From positions 1 through 55,558 of the forward strand of contig CAKZVC010000054.1 in the NCBI GenBank assembly GCA_937922235.1: DNA of 55,558 bases. The letters are read 5' to 3'. A model generated the notes under the pieces. That model was not told where the DNA came from and did no database searches. It saw only the letters and a program-made list of their open reading frames with translations. Below, piece by piece: positions 53,152-55,558 of the stretch. Made by a program: the position numbers and the translations under genes. Position 1 is the stretch's first letter. Each line of letters begins with the position of its first letter. This stretch comes from an uncultured Acidimicrobiales bacterium. GTDB lineage: Bacteria > Actinomycetota > Acidimicrobiia > Acidimicrobiales > SHLQ01.

Positions 53152-55467
53152 ATGGCTATCGATATGGAAAAGCATCCGTATGGGCCTGGTTCCCACGCTC
53201 CATTGGCGGACAAGCGTGAGATGCCTGCCTGTTACCCCATTAAGGGAAACGGGAACTCAAAGAAGTACCACCGACCTGATTCACAGGGCTACGGACAAAC
53301 AATTGCCGAGGTGTGGTTTGACTCGCCGTCAGCTGCTGAAGCCGCAGGCTTCTCACTAGCGGGCGGCCACTCCGAGGGCGGCCGAAACGAAGACTACGAA
53401 CCAGGTGGCTCCGGCCACCCATGCAGCGTTGCACAGGTAAACGCCGAGCGTGCCTCTGTCGATGGTGCAGCGACGATGATCGCATCGGGCTCAGCAACCG
53501 TCGCTGGAGCCGCGGGCGTAGCGACTACCGCAGTTGCTGGCATGGTCGCGTCTGGCGCTGGAGTGTCCTCCGCCCACCCGTATGGCGCAGGTTCTCATGC
53601 CCCACTCGAGGATGCCCGAGAGATGCCCGCGTGCTACCCAATCAAGGGCAACGTCGATTCGATGTTGTACCACCGGCCTGATTCACAGAATTACGGTGCC
53701 ACGGTCGCTGAAGTGTGGTTCGATTCGCCATCGGCTGCAGAAGCTGCCGGGTTTACGATGGCGCCTCGTCACTCCAAGGACGGGAACGCTGCTGACTACG
53801 AGCCAGGTGGTTCCGGCCACGGCTGCACAGTTGCACAGGTGTCGGCGAACCGATCTTCGGTTGTCGCGCTTAGCTCTGGTGCAGCTTCGTTGGCTGGATC
53901 TGCAGGTCAGGCCGACGTCGATACCAAGGTTGTTGGAATAGCAGGTGACGTTGATGGCGGTGGTATTTCTGGCAAGGCCGCGGCAGCTGGTGCGGCCGGA
54001 CTCGCCGGTGCTGCTGGATTGGCCGCAGCCGCAGGCGGCAAGCTGCCTAACGCGGGCGATCTAACTGGTGACATCAGTATTCCTGACGTGAACGCACCCG
54101 ATGTCAGCGTTCCCGACGTGAACGCACCCGATGTCAGTGTTTCCGGTGTCGATACGCCGGACGTAGACGTTCCGGGTGTCGGCACTCCTGACGTAAGTGC
54201 ACCGAAGGTCGATGTCAGCGCCCCCGACGTCGACATGCCCGACGCTGATGCTGGCGGTATTTCTGGGAAGGCCGCGGCAGCTGGTGCTGCAGGCGTTGCT
54301 GGAGCTGCTGGATTGGCTGCCGCAGCGGGCGGCAAGCTCGGCGACCTTGGTGGTGACGCCGCAGGCAAGATCGGAGACGTCGGTGGAAAGATCGGCGATC
54401 TCGGTGGCAAGGTCACCGGTGGAGTCGGAGACGTAACCGGCAAGGTCGGAGATCTCGGTGGCAAAGCCACCGGAGCCGTCGGAAGCGTCGGTGGCAAAGC
54501 AACGGGCGCTGCTAGCGGTGCGCTTAGCGGGGCCAAGGGCGCTGCTGGGAACATCGGCGGCAAGGCGGTCGCAGCTGGCGCTGCCGGAACCGCAGCGGTT
54601 GGTGGCACCATCCGAAACGACGTCGACTACGACGGTGGCGATGACGACGAAGCTGGCCTTATGGGTTGTTTGCGCAAGTGGTGGTGGCTTCTCGCCCTCC
54701 TGCTTGGTGTGCTTCTGCTCGGCCTGCTCCTCAGCCAGTGCGGTGGGGATAACGACGACGGTGACGGCGCCGGAACCGCGGCGGCCACGACCGAAGCTCC
54801 TGCGGCGACGGAAGCTCCGGCCACAACCGAAGCCCCAGCCGAAACCGAAGCTCCGGCAACGACCGAAGCCGAGACCACCACAACTGAGGCAGAGACGACG
54901 ACCACCACGACGACCGAAGCTCCGGCTGAGGAAGAAGAGGAAGTCCAGAACCTGGCTGCGGTTGCTCAGGCAACCTCACCAACGGTCTACGGCTTGCTTG
55001 GCCCACTCGGCCTCGCTGCAGCACTCGAAAGCGAAGGGCCAGTCACGGTCTTCTTGCCGAGTGATGCAGGCGCAACGGCTGCGGTTACCGAGAACCCAGA
55101 CCTGGTGAACCAGGTTTCGGCAGATCCCGCACTCGCAGCGTCGATCCTCGGGTACCACGTGGTTCCGGGCACGTACACCGCAGAAGACCTCGCTGATGGA
55201 GCCACGCTGGTCACGTCGACCGGTCTTGAGCTCACGGTTGCCGACGGTGCCGTAAATGGCATCGAGATCACAAGCGTCGACCTCGGTGGAAGCAATGGCG
55301 TGATCCACGTGATCAACGGCGTGCTGACGCCGCCGGCGAACCCACAGCTCGCCGTTACTGGTGTGAGCTCTGAGCTCTTCGGTGCGCTCGGTGGCGCCTT
55401 CGTCGTACTCGGTGCGTCGATGGTCTACACCGCACGTCGCCGTGAGGATGACGAGCTCGCCGCCTAG
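53152..55467 (+). CDS. Mosaic surface protein: two sunset domains, repeats, transmembrane helix, FAS1 domain, LAVTG sorting-like tail
   Basis: 771 residues from ATG 53152, with AAGGGA before it. There is no signal peptide. Two copies of a 60-residue unit (about 7-80 and 140-215) share [17 protein letters not shown] and [16 protein letters not shown], which fits the actinobacterial sunset domain. Next come Ala/Gly segments ([14 protein letters not shown] twice), [13 protein letters not shown] pentapeptides and [16 protein letters not shown] repeats to about 500. One transmembrane helix follows ([18 protein letters not shown], about 509-526), then a Thr/Glu/Pro-rich stalk. The fasciclin domain (about 603-728) has [31 protein letters not shown] and VIHVINGVL. 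The end is LAVTG, a hydrophobic helix and RRR, like a sortase signal. Confidence 0.85.
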   Translation: MAIDMEKHPYGPGSHAPLADKREMPACYPIKGNGNSKKYHRPDSQGYGQTIAEVWFDSPSAAEAAGFSLAGGHSEGGRNEDYEPGGSGHPCSVAQVNAERASVDGAATMIASGSATVAGAAGVATTAVAGMVASGAGVSSAHPYGAGSHAPLEDAREMPACYPIKGNVDSMLYHRPDSQNYGATVAEVWFDSPSAAEAAGFTMAPRHSKDGNAADYEPGGSGHGCTVAQVSANRSSVVALSSGAASLAGSAGQADVDTKVVGIAGDVDGGGISGKAAAAGAAGLAGAAGLAAAAGGKLPNAGDLTGDISIPDVNAPDVSVPDVNAPDVSVSGVDTPDVDVPGVGTPDVSAPKVDVSAPDVDMPDADAGGISGKAAAAGAAGVAGAAGLAAAAGGKLGDLGGDAAGKIGDVGGKIGDLGGKVTGGVGDVTGKVGDLGGKATGAVGSVGGKATGAASGALSGAKGAAGNIGGKAVAAGAAGTAAVGGTIRNDVDYDGGDDDEAGLMGCLRKWWWLLALLLGVLLLGLLLSQCGGDNDDGDGAGTAAATTEAPAATEAPATTEAPAETEAPATTEAETTTTEAETTTTTTTEAPAEEEEEVQNLAAVAQATSPTVYGLLGPLGLAAALESEGPVTVFLPSDAGATAAVTENPDLVNQVSADPALAASILGYHVVPGTYTAEDLADGATLVTSTGLELTVADGAVNGIEITSVDLGGSNGVIHVINGVLTPPANPQLAVTGVSSELFGALGGAFVVLGASMVYTARRREDDELAA

Positions 55468-55515
55468 CGGCAGAGAGAAGCCGCTCCCTTCGGGGAGTTG
55501 GAGGGGGAAAGATCG

Positions 55516-55547
55516 CCAGTGGCGCCCGGGAAACCGGGCGCCACTGG
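55516..55547 (+). terminator. Strong hairpin terminator after the sunset/FAS1 gene
   Basis: CCAGTGGCGCCCGG (55516-55529) pairs perfectly with CCGGGCGCCACTGG (55534-55547) around a GAAA tetraloop, followed by TGCGTTTTGTC. Fourteen GC-rich base pairs plus a short T-run fit an intrinsic terminator. Confidence 0.85.
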
Positions 55548-55558
55548 TGCGTTTTGTC

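Overview
The window is GC-rich chromosomal DNA from an actinobacterium, most likely a member of the class Acidimicrobiia (Ilumatobacter-like). This is inferred from the core gene order (M16 peptidase, dapB, dapA, RNase J, ftsK, pgsA, cinA), an actinobacterial-type DapD, many apparently leaderless genes with a -10 hexamer six bases before the start codon, and a fasciclin/sunset-domain protein ending in an LPXTG-like tail. No rRNA, tRNA, CRISPR array, insertion sequence or phage gene was seen. Coding density is high and no gene-free stretch exceeds 300 bases.

Layout. Bases 1-5400 hold the end of an M16 peptidase, two tandem paralogous secreted RTX-type calcium-binding-repeat proteins (minus strand), a methyltransferase and dapB. 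Bases 5446-10330 are a tightly overlapping five-gene MoxR/DUF58/DUF4129 operon. Bases 10333-13131 hold an acyltransferase-like membrane protein, a GNAT protein and a SURF1 protein. Bases 13181-22828 carry core functions: dapA, RNase J, FtsK, a Ca2+/cation exchanger, RimO, PgsA and CinA. Bases 22825-25278 hold a MaoC-like hydratase, an unknown protein, MsrB and DapD. Bases 25448-28529 are a translationally coupled cassette of thioester reductase, sulfotransferase and BASS-type transporter.

Bases 28580-45423 are a galactoside-utilisation locus. It has a complete ABC importer (binding protein, two permeases, MalK/UgpC-type ATPase), a DeoR-family regulator, two unrelated alpha-galactosidases (GH36 and NAD-dependent GH4), a beta-galactosidase (GH2), a beta-glucosidase-type GH1 enzyme, galactokinase and an unexpected FG-GAP/ASPIC lipoprotein. 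GalT and GalE are not in the window. TGTTCG half-sites in its promoters suggest control by the DeoR protein.

Bases 45458-48342 hold a divergent DEAD-box helicase and a 2-oxoglutarate/Fe(II) oxygenase. Bases 48350-53027 are a minus-strand group of a vanadium-haloperoxidase-like lipoprotein, a polytopic membrane protein, a His-rich cupredoxin-like lipoprotein and a four-helix membrane protein. The window ends with a mosaic protein (two sunset domains, repeats, transmembrane helix, FAS1 domain, LAVTG tail) preceded by an attenuator-like hairpin and followed by a strong terminator.

Several short palindromic repeats occur between genes, one palindrome sits in frame inside lacZ, and a 49-bp tandem repeat copies the last codons of a permease gene. 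These are the most unusual structural signals seen by eye. All functional calls rest on motif recognition, with no database search.
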